Assembly: GCF_042466415.1 (NCBI RefSeq)
Contig: NZ_JAXHCH010000002.1
Location: 1,178,001-1,242,000, forward strand
Reading direction: 5' to 3'
From: Albirhodobacter sp042466415
Lineage (GTDB): Bacteria > Pseudomonadota > Alphaproteobacteria > Rhodobacterales > Rhodobacteraceae
Length of the DNA: 64,000 bases
The position numbers were made by a program, and so were the translations under genes. Below the pieces are notes generated by a model, which was given only the letters and a program-made list of their open reading frames with translations, searched no databases and was not told the origin of the DNA. This document shows, one piece after another, positions 9,160 to 17,550 of the stretch; the first letter of the stretch is position 1; each line of letters starts with the position of its first letter.

Positions 9160-9460
9160 GCTGTGCCTCTTTGGTCAAGTCATTGAGGAATGCTCTGCAC
9201 AGACCCAACACGCGAGAGGCAGGAAAGTTCCCGAAGGCGGGTTATCCGCGCGATTGGCGGGCTTGCCCCGTTGTGCGCGCCCACGTGGGCGTGTCTGATC
9301 GTCGGCGCTTATCGATTTCGTTTGCAAACCCACAGGAATATCCATACTAATGTATGCAACCACCACACGACACCACCTTTCGACACTGCACGACCTTCTT
9401 GATGTCACCCCCTAGCCAAACGATGGCGAAATAAGACCGCAGCGATTTGGAGCAAAGTTC
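9160..9460. other. Divergent intergenic region, catalase / repeat-protein gene
   Basis: This 301 bp region separates katA (minus) from the repeat-protein gene (plus). It contains a perfect 12-bp palindrome GCCCACGTGGGC at 9279-9290, closer to katA, and the inverted repeat CATAC-TAAT-GTATG at 9343-9356, about 105 bp before the repeat-protein start. I see no convincing coding sequence. Confidence 0.6.
9343..9356. promoter_or_regulatory. CATAC-N4-GTATG inverted repeat, candidate operator
   Basis: Perfect 5-bp arms are separated by TAAT in a short AT-rich patch upstream of the Asp-rich repeat-protein gene. The same half-sites recur in opposite order at 24103-24119, upstream of the second repeat-protein gene. 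A regulator-binding role is inference. Confidence 0.35.
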
Positions 9461-11548
9461 TTGGCGAACAAGAATACCCAAAACGGCGCCCAAACGCGCC
9501 CTGACGTTCAAGAGAACGCGCATGGCCTCACTCAGGCCGTGCGCGTTGATCGTGAGGATACGACAGGGAAATCCGGCCTTCATGCGAGCGCAAGCGCGAT
9601 CGGTATGGGGCTGGCTTTGCAAGCCGCATCGCCAGACACCCAAGCCGTTCTCTCCCACGCCGCCAATCTGACCCCCACCACGGCCGACCCTGCCGCGCAG
9701 TCCGAGCAAGGCGCCGCTGCGACGCAGGGCGTCGAGGCGATGGAGCCGGCTTCTGGCGCCGCGCCACTGCCGGAAGGGGCGGCAGCGCCCTCGCTCACAA
9801 GCGAGGTCCAGCCAGCCGAGACTGAGACAGCAAACGCAGAGATAGGCCGCTTAGGCAGTGCAACCGAGCGCAGCAGCTATGTCGAGACGCCCAATGCGCA
9901 TCTCCACGTCGAGGCCGCCTCGCAGACGATTGCCTCGACCCATTCAACATCAACAACAACCTTCCCCACCGCTCTGCAACCAACAAGGCCGGCCTCGATC
10001 TTGACGGAGGAGCCCGACGCCACAGACCCGCTTCCAACGGCTCCCGTTCTTACGGATGGCCCTGCGGACACTCCCGCCACGCTCCCCGATACCCCCGTCC
10101 CCGAAGTGTCGCCCGCGCCGGACGTTGTCGACACAGTGACCGACGTGCTCGACCCCGTTCTTGATACCGTTACGGACGTCGTCGACACAGTGACCGACTT
10201 GCTCGACCCTGTTCTGGATACCGTTACGGATGTCGTCGACACGGTGACCGATGTGCTCGACCCCGTTCTTGATACCGTCACGGACGTCGTCGACACGGTG
10301 ACCGACGTGCTCGACCCCGTTCTTGATACCGTCACGGACGTCGTCGACACAGTGACCGACGTGCTTGACCCCGTTCTTGATACCGTCACGGACGTCGTCG
10401 ATACAGTGACCGACGTGCTTGACCCTGTTTTGGATACCGTCACGGACGTCGTCGATACAGTGACCGACGTGCTCGACCCCGTTCTTGATACCGTCACGGA
10501 CGTCGTCGACACAGTGACCGACGTGCTTGACCCCGTTCTTGATACCGTCACGGACGTCGTCGATACAGTGACCGACGTGCTTGACCCTGTCCTTGATACC
10601 GTCACCGACGTTGTCGATACAGCGACGGATGTGCTCGACCCTGTCCTTGATACCGTCACCGATGTTGTCGACACAGCGACGGATGTGCTCGACCCTGTCC
10701 TTGATACCGTCACGGACGTCGTCGATACAGCGACGGATGTGCTTGACCCCGTCCTTGATACGCTTGCCCCTGTCGTCGACACCGTGGCCGATGTTTTGAC
10801 ACCTGTGACGGATCTCACCGGCTCACTTGCTGGCGGGCCGCTCGGATCAATTCTGGGCCGCGAGGGGCTTGTGGGCGGGCTTTTAGGGGGCACTGCGCTT
10901 GGATCGCTTATTCCCGGCCCGCTTCTTGCGGCGGATCTGCCGGAGGAGACAGAGGCGCAGGCCCTCGACGTCCAGTCTGATGCCGAGCTTGATGATCTTT
11001 TGGGCGGGCTTCTCGGCGGATCTGCCGCAGGAGGCGTGACTGGGGCGCCCGCAATTGAAACCCTCACCGGTGGCGCCGCGCCCCTAGATCTCGCGCCCGA
11101 CACGCTTTTGGCGGATTTGTTGGGCGACATTGATGTGTTCGGCCTTGGCGCAGGGGATGCGGCCCAGCACGACGACCTGAGCGTGAATGATCTCATCTCT
11201 GCACTCACTGGCGAGGACGAAATTCTCTCCGCTCATACGGGAGATGACAGCGGCTTCGCACCGGATGCAGAAATCGACAGCCTCCTGAACGACCTATTGG
11301 GCGAAAGTGGCGAGACGATTTACGGCACAGCCGCCGAATTTGAAGCGCTACTCGGAGAAGGCGATCCAAGCGCGCTTGGCGACGGGCTGTCGGGCACCCT
11401 CTCGGACGGCCTTTCGACGACCGATGACCTTTTGGGCGACGCTGCTATCGAAGACGCGCTCCACACCCTATTCGAGGCTCCGCTGGAGACGACTGGCGGA
11501 TTGTTGGGCGGCCTCGGCTCGGGCCTCTCTGGCGATGACGAAGCATAA
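9461..11548 (+). CDS. Asp/Val-rich repeat protein, putative secreted adhesin
   Basis: The protein has 695 residues and I know no characterised homologue. Residues 1-220 are Ala/Thr/Pro-rich. Residues 221-436 are twelve 18-residue repeats of the form DVVDTVTDVLDPVLDTVT, with a degenerate thirteenth to residue 454. Next comes a Gly/Leu-rich stretch (L-L-G-G-L-L-G-G type) and an acidic C-terminal third. There is no cleavable signal peptide, no cysteine and no RTX nonapeptide. The start is a TTG at 9461 with GGAG eight bases upstream; no suitable ATG lies near. The acidic, cysteine-free, repetitive make-up and the type I secretion operon just downstream suggest a secreted surface or biofilm protein. 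That role is inference. Confidence 0.7.
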   Translation: MANKNTQNGAQTRPDVQENAHGLTQAVRVDREDTTGKSGLHASASAIGMGLALQAASPDTQAVLSHAANLTPTTADPAAQSEQGAAATQGVEAMEPASGAAPLPEGAAAPSLTSEVQPAETETANAEIGRLGSATERSSYVETPNAHLHVEAASQTIASTHSTSTTTFPTALQPTRPASILTEEPDATDPLPTAPVLTDGPADTPATLPDTPVPEVSPAPDVVDTVTDVLDPVLDTVTDVVDTVTDLLDPVLDTVTDVVDTVTDVLDPVLDTVTDVVDTVTDVLDPVLDTVTDVVDTVTDVLDPVLDTVTDVVDTVTDVLDPVLDTVTDVVDTVTDVLDPVLDTVTDVVDTVTDVLDPVLDTVTDVVDTVTDVLDPVLDTVTDVVDTATDVLDPVLDTVTDVVDTATDVLDPVLDTVTDVVDTATDVLDPVLDTLAPVVDTVADVLTPVTDLTGSLAGGPLGSILGREGLVGGLLGGTALGSLIPGPLLAADLPEETEAQALDVQSDAELDDLLGGLLGGSAAGGVTGAPAIETLTGGAAPLDLAPDTLLADLLGDIDVFGLGAGDAAQHDDLSVNDLISALTGEDEILSAHTGDDSGFAPDAEIDSLLNDLLGESGETIYGTAAEFEALLGEGDPSALGDGLSGTLSDGLSTTDDLLGDAAIEDALHTLFEAPLETTGGLLGGLGSGLSGDDEA
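10121..10822 (+). repeat. 54-bp coding tandem repeat, 12 copies plus one degenerate
   Basis: Twelve in-frame 54-bp units run from 10121 to 10768, with a diverged thirteenth to 10822. Most copies differ only at synonymous positions (GTC/GTT, GAC/GAT, CTC/CTT). One has Leu for Val at DLLDP, and the last three carry Ala for Val at DTATD. The gradient towards the 3' end suggests expansion by unequal recombination or slippage within the gene. Confidence 0.95.
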
Positions 11549-11896
11549 TATTCGTAATCTGTCCAATATTTGACCCCTCATTTTTGAGGCGCGCATTATC
11601 TAAAATGTCGCGGCCAATCGCGCTTATTCACCACACAGACACGATCTTATCCTAGGTATATCAAGTTGAATTATAAAAATCGCGCGCCACTCAATTCGAA
11701 TATTTTTAATTCTTTGCGTTAACGCCCCCATCTGACGCACGAAGGCCTTGATTATTCATATCAAAAATTCGATAAAGATTCTGTGACGTATATGTTTGGT
11801 GCGAGCCTTAATACCTTTGCGAACCGAGTTGTTTCGCGAGAAATCTGAAGGTTTTTTACGGTGCCAGTCAAATAAACACATGGGGCGATCAACAAA
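11549..11896. other. AT-rich intergenic region before the secretion operon
   Basis: This 348 bp region is markedly more AT-rich than its surroundings. A weak hairpin, CCTCA-TTTT-TGAGG at 11576-11589, lies 28 bp after the repeat-protein stop and could end that transcript. The rest probably holds the promoter of the 11897-19032 operon. No coding frame here is credible; the minus-strand frame across 11756-12022 has no support. Confidence 0.5.
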
Positions 11897-12880
11897 ATGG
11901 CTATCGAGATCACAACGCAAAATGTTGGTGCCCCGATCCCATCGCCCCAGTATGTTTTGTCGCCCCTGAAGATTTCCCATCCAACAGATATTCGCCTCAC
12001 TCAAAGCAACGCAGCCGTCCAAAGCTATGACAAAGTTGGCGCCGACCTGATTGTGACCTTCGCGGATGGTGAAACGCTTATCGCCACAAATTTCTTTGTC
12101 ATTGGCGAGACTGGTGATTTCAGCCGGCTTGTCGCAGCGGATGGCGAAGTCCTTGTAACGGGTTTGCTCGCGCCCGAACCCAACGACACACTCTCGCCCA
12201 CCGAGAGCTTCGCGCCGATTGATGCGGGAGAGCCAGGCGGATCATCGATGCAGGCCGTCACGCAAGAGACGGGCAATTTCGGTGGCGCATGGGCAAAGCC
12301 AGCCCTGTTTGCAGGGCTGGGCTTCTCATCGGGCACAGTTTTGTTCGCCAATAATGATGAGGCGACAAGCGCCTCGCCCGTCGCTTCAACCACAACATCG
12401 CAGGACGAAGCTCTCGACACCGAGGCCCTCAGCACCGATGCCGAGCCAGTAGCCGTCACCCCAATCGAGGGCGCAACCGAGGAGGCCGAACTCGCGGCGG
12501 AGGTGGATCGCTTTGTCGGCGCGCCCGATGCGAGCTCGGATGACATGGCGTATTTCTACGATGACGCCTCCCAAGCCGGCGGTTCTGCGTCCCCGTCCGA
12601 CAGGGGCGCGTTTGCCGAGATGCGCGCATCAGACGATGAAGGCGATGCCGCAGCATTTAAGAGCACGCAGGAAGATGCCGAAGATTTTGGCGCATCTCAG
12701 AGGTCGCCTGATGATCTCGTGCCTGTGACGACCAGTGAGCCTGATTATTTTGGCGCACAGACCACCGATCTCTCGGGCGCGCATGTGATGAACGCCCATG
12801 GCATCGCAGACCACACAGTCCTTACCCTCGCCGCGCCTTCCGATCTTCTGTCGGAGTTCATCTTGGAGTCCGACCTATGA
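11897..12880 (+). CDS. BapA-prefix-like domain protein, putative type I secretion substrate
   Basis: This is a 327-residue acidic protein. Residues ~30-95 contain the pattern G-A-D-L-I-V-T-F-A-D-G-E-T-L followed by a strand and A-A-D-G. It matches the small beta domain found at the N-terminus of BapA-type secreted adhesins and closely resembles the N-terminus of the 24191-26593 protein. A Gly-rich hydrophobic segment follows (F-A-G-L-G-F-S-S-G), then about 200 Asp/Ser/Ala-rich residues without repeats. No Sec signal is seen. The stop overlaps the TolC start as ATGA, so it is the first gene of the T1SS operon. It may be a short substrate, a degenerated adhesin or a T1SS accessory protein. Confidence 0.65.
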   Translation: MAIEITTQNVGAPIPSPQYVLSPLKISHPTDIRLTQSNAAVQSYDKVGADLIVTFADGETLIATNFFVIGETGDFSRLVAADGEVLVTGLLAPEPNDTLSPTESFAPIDAGEPGGSSMQAVTQETGNFGGAWAKPALFAGLGFSSGTVLFANNDEATSASPVASTTTSQDEALDTEALSTDAEPVAVTPIEGATEEAELAAEVDRFVGAPDASSDDMAYFYDDASQAGGSASPSDRGAFAEMRASDDEGDAAAFKSTQEDAEDFGASQRSPDDLVPVTTSEPDYFGAQTTDLSGAHVMNAHGIADHTVLTLAAPSDLLSEFILESDL

Positions 12881-14175
12881 TCCGCCGCCCGCGCCTCTCT
12901 CACGCCCTCAGGGCCCCCACGCCTAAGATCCGCACCCAGCCGCGCAAACGCATCGTCTTCATCGCCGCGCTGCTCGCATTGACCACATCCCCCGCCACGG
13001 CACAGATGAGCCTCAAACAGGCCGTGCTGAGCGCGGTCGAACGGGATGCAAATGTCACGGCCCTCCGCACCCAAGTCGCCAGCCGGTCAATTGACATCCA
13101 ATCCGCGCGCGACGGTTATTACCCCAATATCAGCCTCTCGGGCGACAGTTCGACCACGTCAACCGATGGCCCCGGCATCACCCTCACCGTGACGCAGGTG
13201 CTCTACGATTGGGGGCTGATCCGCAACACGATCTCCGCCGCCTCGCAGGTGCGCGTGCAGGCCGTATCGGATCTAAAGATGGCGGTCGAGGATATGACGC
13301 TTCAGGTCGCGGAGTATTATCTCGACACCGAAGCGATCGATGAAAAAATCCGAAGCACACGAACCTATTACGCCTTCACGCAACGCATCGCCAAACAGGC
13401 GCAGGATCGGGCAAGCGCCGGTTTGAGTGATATCGGTGAGGTGGCGCGCGCGCAGCTGGAGATTGCGCGGGCGAATGATCAACTGGCCCAGCTTGTCGCC
13501 AATCGCAGCATCGCCTTATCGCAAATCGGATTTCTGACCGGCACCGAAGTGACGCAGTTGGCGCCGCCCCCTGCCCTGAACTTTGATCGCCACTACGCAA
13601 ACCCTGCCAAGATCCGATCCGCCGTCCGGATCGCTCCGGATTACATCGCCGCCCGCGCGAGCACAGCCGAGGCGGCCGCCCAGATCGACATTGCGAGGGC
13701 CTCCCGTTACCCGACGATCAATCTTCAGGCGCAGGCCCGCGCCGACCTGAACGGTGGCGCGACGAAGACGGCTTTGGGCCTGTCGGCGGGTGTTGACCTC
13801 AGCTCTAGCGGGCTTGGCAAACGCAAGATCCAATCGGCACAGCTCAATCTGCAAGCGGCCGAGGCCACCTTGGTATCGACCGAACGCCAATTGACGAATA
13901 CCGCCACCAGCGCCCTGCAACAGCTCCAAATCCTGCGCACCAGTGAGACATCGCGCAGAGCGCAGCTCAATGAGGCCGCCAACGTACTCGACGCCTATGA
14001 GAAGCAATTTATCGGCGGCCAGCGCGAGCTTCTCGACCTGTTGACCACGGGGCGCGATCTTTACGACGCAGAAATTGACCAGATCGAAACCTCTGAGGAA
14101 CGCAAACGCACCGAATACACCGCCGCCCGCGATCTTGGCGTGCTTGGGACACTCATTTTCACGAGCTCGAACTGA
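12877..14175 (+). CDS. TolC-family outer-membrane channel of a type I secretion system
   Basis: The 432-residue protein has a basic N-terminus and a signal peptide ending at about residue 43 (T-S-P-A-T-A-Q). The mature part shows the two related long-helix halves of TolC proteins (ARDGYYPNISLSG in the first, RASRYPTINLQA in the second), which build the outer-membrane barrel and periplasmic tunnel. ATG 12877 overlaps the preceding stop by 4 bp, implying translational coupling to the putative substrate gene. The ATPase gene starts 53 bp downstream. In this context it is the outer-membrane exit for the T1SS rather than a multidrug efflux partner. Confidence 0.9.
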   Translation: MIRRPRLSHALRAPTPKIRTQPRKRIVFIAALLALTTSPATAQMSLKQAVLSAVERDANVTALRTQVASRSIDIQSARDGYYPNISLSGDSSTTSTDGPGITLTVTQVLYDWGLIRNTISAASQVRVQAVSDLKMAVEDMTLQVAEYYLDTEAIDEKIRSTRTYYAFTQRIAKQAQDRASAGLSDIGEVARAQLEIARANDQLAQLVANRSIALSQIGFLTGTEVTQLAPPPALNFDRHYANPAKIRSAVRIAPDYIAARASTAEAAAQIDIARASRYPTINLQAQARADLNGGATKTALGLSAGVDLSSSGLGKRKIQSAQLNLQAAEATLVSTERQLTNTATSALQQLQILRTSETSRRAQLNEAANVLDAYEKQFIGGQRELLDLLTTGRDLYDAEIDQIETSEERKRTEYTAARDLGVLGTLIFTSSN

Positions 14176-14228
14176 TGCCCCTGATCCCCACCCCAGACCG
14201 CTCAGACGACACCTTGCAAGGAGTGTAA

Positions 14229-16364
14229 ATGATGGACGACCCACATTCAGATCCGCTCGTTGCCGGCCTCGTCGAGCTTTGCCGCGTTCAAGGGGTGGCG
14301 ACCAATCCGACGCAATTGACGGACGGCCTACCGCGCGCGACCGGCGAGCCTCTGACGGCGGCGCTTGCGCCCCTAGCCTTGCGGCGCGCGAATATGAGCT
14401 GCCGGATCAGTCGGGAGCCTGTGCAAAAGCTTCCCATCCACAGCCTTCCGGCGCTGGTGTTCTTGACGGATGGGCGCTGTGTCGTGCTGGAGGAAATCTC
14501 CCAACACAAGGCAAAACTCATCCTGCCCGAGACGGGCGGTGGGCGGGCGCTTTGGGATCTGCAAGATCTTTTAGCCGCCCATGACGGGCGGGTGCTGATT
14601 TCAAAGCCGCTGGATATTGTCGCGGACCGCTTGGACGCGCGCAGCAAAGATGACCGGCACTGGATTTTGGGCCCCGTGCTGGGGAACTGGCGAATTTATA
14701 GCAATGTCATGCTCGCCTCTTTCGCCGCAAACCTCCTGGCTGTTGTGACGGCGCTATTCTCGATGCAAGTCTATGACCGCGTCGTGCCCAACAACGCGTT
14801 TGACACCTTGTGGATTTTGGCGAGCGGCGTGGGCATTGCGATCTTGCTCGAATTGATGCTGCGCCTCATGAGGGCCTCGCTGATTGATGTTTCAGGCGGC
14901 GATCTTGACTTGAGGTTGTCATCGCAACTCTTTGACAAAGTTACGAATATGCGGCTATCGGCACAGCCCGCCTCAACGGGTGTCTTCGCCAACCAAGTCC
15001 GCGATTTTGCAACCGTGCGCGAATTCTTCACGTCCGGCACTGTGACGGCGATTTGCGATTTGCCATTCGTTTTGATCTTTGTCGCGGTGATCTGGTCGAT
15101 CGGTGGGCCGATTGCCCTTGTGGTGCTGGCGGGGGTGATCCTGACCATTTTGCCGGGCCTGTTGATGCAAAAAAGATTGGGGCGCGCGTCACGCGAGAAC
15201 ACGCGCGAGGCCGCCGCCCTCAATGGTTTGCTCCTTGAAACGATTAGCAATTTAGAGACGGTGAAGGCCGCCCGCGCCGAGGGGCGATTGCAGCGGGCCC
15301 ATGCTCATTTGACCGCAACAATGGCGACAACATCGCTGCGCACACGCGGGCTGACCAATCTGATGACCCAGCTTGTCAGCTCCGTTCAAAAGCTTGCTTA
15401 CGCTGGGGTAATTATCGCTGGCGTTTACCTGATCAGTGCGGGGGAGCTGACGGTCGGTAGCTTGATTGCGTGCACCCTATTGTCGAGCCGCGCGATGACG
15501 CCGATGGGGCAAGTTGCTGGTTTGCTTGCGCGCTGGCAGCATGTGCGCGCCGCGATGGAAGGTCTGGACAGGATCATGGACCTGCCCGTCGAACGCCCGA
15601 ATGACCGACATTTCGTTCGAAAATCGCATCTCGACGGCACCTATCACTTGGAGGATGTGGTCTACCGCCATGACCCCCAAGCCCCTCCCGTTATCTCGAT
15701 TCCGTCGCTCAAAATCGCTGCGGGCGAGCATATCGCGTTGCTGGGCGGCAACGGCGCGGGGAAATCCACATTGCTGCGCCTGCTCGCGGGATTGACCGAT
15801 CCGCAATCGGGCAGCGTTCTTGTCGACGATCTGTCCCTCAGCCAGATTGACCCGATCAACCGTCGGCGGCAAATCGGATACCTGCCCCAAAGCGTTGCGC
15901 TGTTCCAAGGAACCTTGCGCGATAATCTTTTGCTCGATCACGGGTTGCACAGCGACGACGAACTTCTTGGCGCGCTTGATGCGGTTGGTCTGGGCACGTT
16001 TGTGCGTCGGCATGTGCGCGGGCTGGATTTGCAAATCCACGGAAATGCGAATGTCTCGGGCGGGCAGCGCCAATCCATTGGCCTTGCGCGTGTGCTCTTG
16101 CAGGACCCTCGTATCGTGTTGCTGGACGAGCCGACCGCCGCCTTCGATCATGTCACAGAAGCGCAGGTGATCTCGCATCTCAAAACCTGGCTAAAGGGCC
16201 GCACAACGATCATCTCGACGCATAAACGCGAGCTGTTATCCTTGACGGAACGCGCGGTGGTTTTGAAGGACGGGCGCGTTGCGCGCGACGGCGATCTGCT
16301 GAAAATCCTGAATACGGCACGTGCGAATTCCGCGCAAAAACATCCCGTTAAGGCCGTCACATGA
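14229..16364 (+). CDS. Type I secretion system ABC transporter/permease with C39-like domain
   Basis: The 711-residue inner-membrane exporter has three parts. Residues 1-130 resemble a C39-like domain without the peptidase cysteine, a non-catalytic substrate-docking type as in LapB/HlyB. Residues ~150-440 are a six-segment membrane domain. The C-terminal ATPase has Walker A GGNGAGKST near residue 507, signature S-G-G-Q-R-Q-S, Walker B L-L-D-E-P-T and an S-T-H-K switch histidine. The start at 14229 (or ATG 14232) has a clear AAGGAG upstream. The gene ends in an ATGA overlap with the HlyD gene. It energises export of the locus's unfolded substrates across both membranes. Confidence 0.93.
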   Translation: MMDDPHSDPLVAGLVELCRVQGVATNPTQLTDGLPRATGEPLTAALAPLALRRANMSCRISREPVQKLPIHSLPALVFLTDGRCVVLEEISQHKAKLILPETGGGRALWDLQDLLAAHDGRVLISKPLDIVADRLDARSKDDRHWILGPVLGNWRIYSNVMLASFAANLLAVVTALFSMQVYDRVVPNNAFDTLWILASGVGIAILLELMLRLMRASLIDVSGGDLDLRLSSQLFDKVTNMRLSAQPASTGVFANQVRDFATVREFFTSGTVTAICDLPFVLIFVAVIWSIGGPIALVVLAGVILTILPGLLMQKRLGRASRENTREAAALNGLLLETISNLETVKAARAEGRLQRAHAHLTATMATTSLRTRGLTNLMTQLVSSVQKLAYAGVIIAGVYLISAGELTVGSLIACTLLSSRAMTPMGQVAGLLARWQHVRAAMEGLDRIMDLPVERPNDRHFVRKSHLDGTYHLEDVVYRHDPQAPPVISIPSLKIAAGEHIALLGGNGAGKSTLLRLLAGLTDPQSGSVLVDDLSLSQIDPINRRRQIGYLPQSVALFQGTLRDNLLLDHGLHSDDELLGALDAVGLGTFVRRHVRGLDLQIHGNANVSGGQRQSIGLARVLLQDPRIVLLDEPTAAFDHVTEAQVISHLKTWLKGRTTIISTHKRELLSLTERAVVLKDGRVARDGDLLKILNTARANSAQKHPVKAVT

Positions 16365-17530
16365 ACACGGACTACGCGCTCACAAGTCATATCGACGGCA
16401 GCTATCGCCGCAAGGCGCTGAAACAGGCGCGGCTGGTTATTCAAGCCATCGTTCTGACCCTGATTATCGCAGTCACTTGGGCGGCCATCGCGCAGATCAA
16501 TGAAATCACGCGGGGTGACGGCCGGGTGGTGCCCTTGCGGCGGATGCAAACAATTCAGAGTTTGGAAGGTGGCATTCTCGCCAATTTGCAGGTGCAAGAA
16601 GGGGATATCGTTGAGGAAGGTCAAGTCCTTGCCCAACTCGACCCCACGCGGTCCGAATCCGCATTCCGCGCGACCCAATCCGAAATCATTTCGCTGCAAG
16701 CCGAGGTCGCGCGCCTCGAAGCCGAAGTTCTCGAAAGGCCCGCGCTCGATTTTGGCCCCACCCCGAACGAAGCTCAAGCGACCGAGCTACGCCTATTCAC
16801 CGCGCGCCGCACGAAATTGGAAGCCTCCATCAAAGCCCTCGAAGCCGAGCACCGCACCATTCAGGAGCAACTCGACATCGTCGGCCCGCTCGCGGCAAAC
16901 GGCTCCGTCAGCCGGATCGACCTCCTCCAGCTCGAACAAAAGCGCGCCGAACTCGAAGGAAAACTCGGAGAGACGCGCAACGTCTACGTGCAAGATGCTT
17001 ATAAAGACCTTGCCGAACGCCGCGCGAAACTGACGGCTTTGCAACAAGAACTGGTGCAAAAGCAGGATGAATTCACGCGCACGGAGATCCGCTCACCTGT
17101 TGCGGGACGGGTCAATAACATTGACATCACCACTCTTGGCGGCGTGATCCAGCCGGGCGAAAAAATAATGGAAATTTCGCCCGCTGACGATCAACTGATG
17201 ATCGAGACCAAGGTCTTGCCGCGCGATGTCGCTTTTATTGCGCCCGGAATGCCCGCATCCGTCAAAATCACCGCCTATGATTTCTCGACCTACGGCGATC
17301 TGACCGGCACTGTGACGCAAATATCCGAGGACACCGTCGAGGAAGATACCGCCCAAGGCCCGCAGGATTTCTACCGCGTGATGATCCGGACCGAGCGCAG
17401 CTATCTCGAGCGGTTCGGCGAGAAATTCATGATCCGCCCCGGTATGCTGGCGCAGGTCGATATTGAAAGCGGGGATAGATCGGTTTTGAGCTATCTCACG
17501 CGGCCGCTCATCAAGGCGCGGCTGCGGTAA
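16361..17530 (+). CDS. HlyD-family periplasmic adaptor of the type I secretion system
   Basis: The 389-residue protein has one N-terminal membrane anchor (about residues 30-48) and a biotinyl-lipoyl-like half motif (Q-S-L-E-G-G-I-L, near residue 65). A long coiled-coil hairpin rich in Glu/Gln/Leu follows (about residues 105-240). The second lipoyl half and beta-barrel (R-S-P-V-A-G-R-V near residue 247) come next. This is the classic PrtE/LapC layout that links the ABC exporter to TolC. The start overlaps the ATPase stop as ATGA; the Omp85-like gene follows after 20 bp. Confidence 0.93.
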   Translation: MNTDYALTSHIDGSYRRKALKQARLVIQAIVLTLIIAVTWAAIAQINEITRGDGRVVPLRRMQTIQSLEGGILANLQVQEGDIVEEGQVLAQLDPTRSESAFRATQSEIISLQAEVARLEAEVLERPALDFGPTPNEAQATELRLFTARRTKLEASIKALEAEHRTIQEQLDIVGPLAANGSVSRIDLLQLEQKRAELEGKLGETRNVYVQDAYKDLAERRAKLTALQQELVQKQDEFTRTEIRSPVAGRVNNIDITTLGGVIQPGEKIMEISPADDQLMIETKVLPRDVAFIAPGMPASVKITAYDFSTYGDLTGTVTQISEDTVEEDTAQGPQDFYRVMIRTERSYLERFGEKFMIRPGMLAQVDIESGDRSVLSYLTRPLIKARLR

Positions 17531-17550
17531 GCGGCCCGCGCCCGTCCTAC

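Noticed and set aside
9877..11208. A 443-residue minus-strand frame through the 54-bp repeats
   Set aside because: It is open only because the repeat lacks antisense stops; composition is low-complexity Ser/Thr/Val and there is no start signal.
14229..14620. An active C39 peptidase domain in the ABC exporter
   Set aside because: The N-terminal domain lacks the expected catalytic cysteine context and the candidate substrates lack a double-glycine leader, so a non-catalytic C39-like domain fits better.
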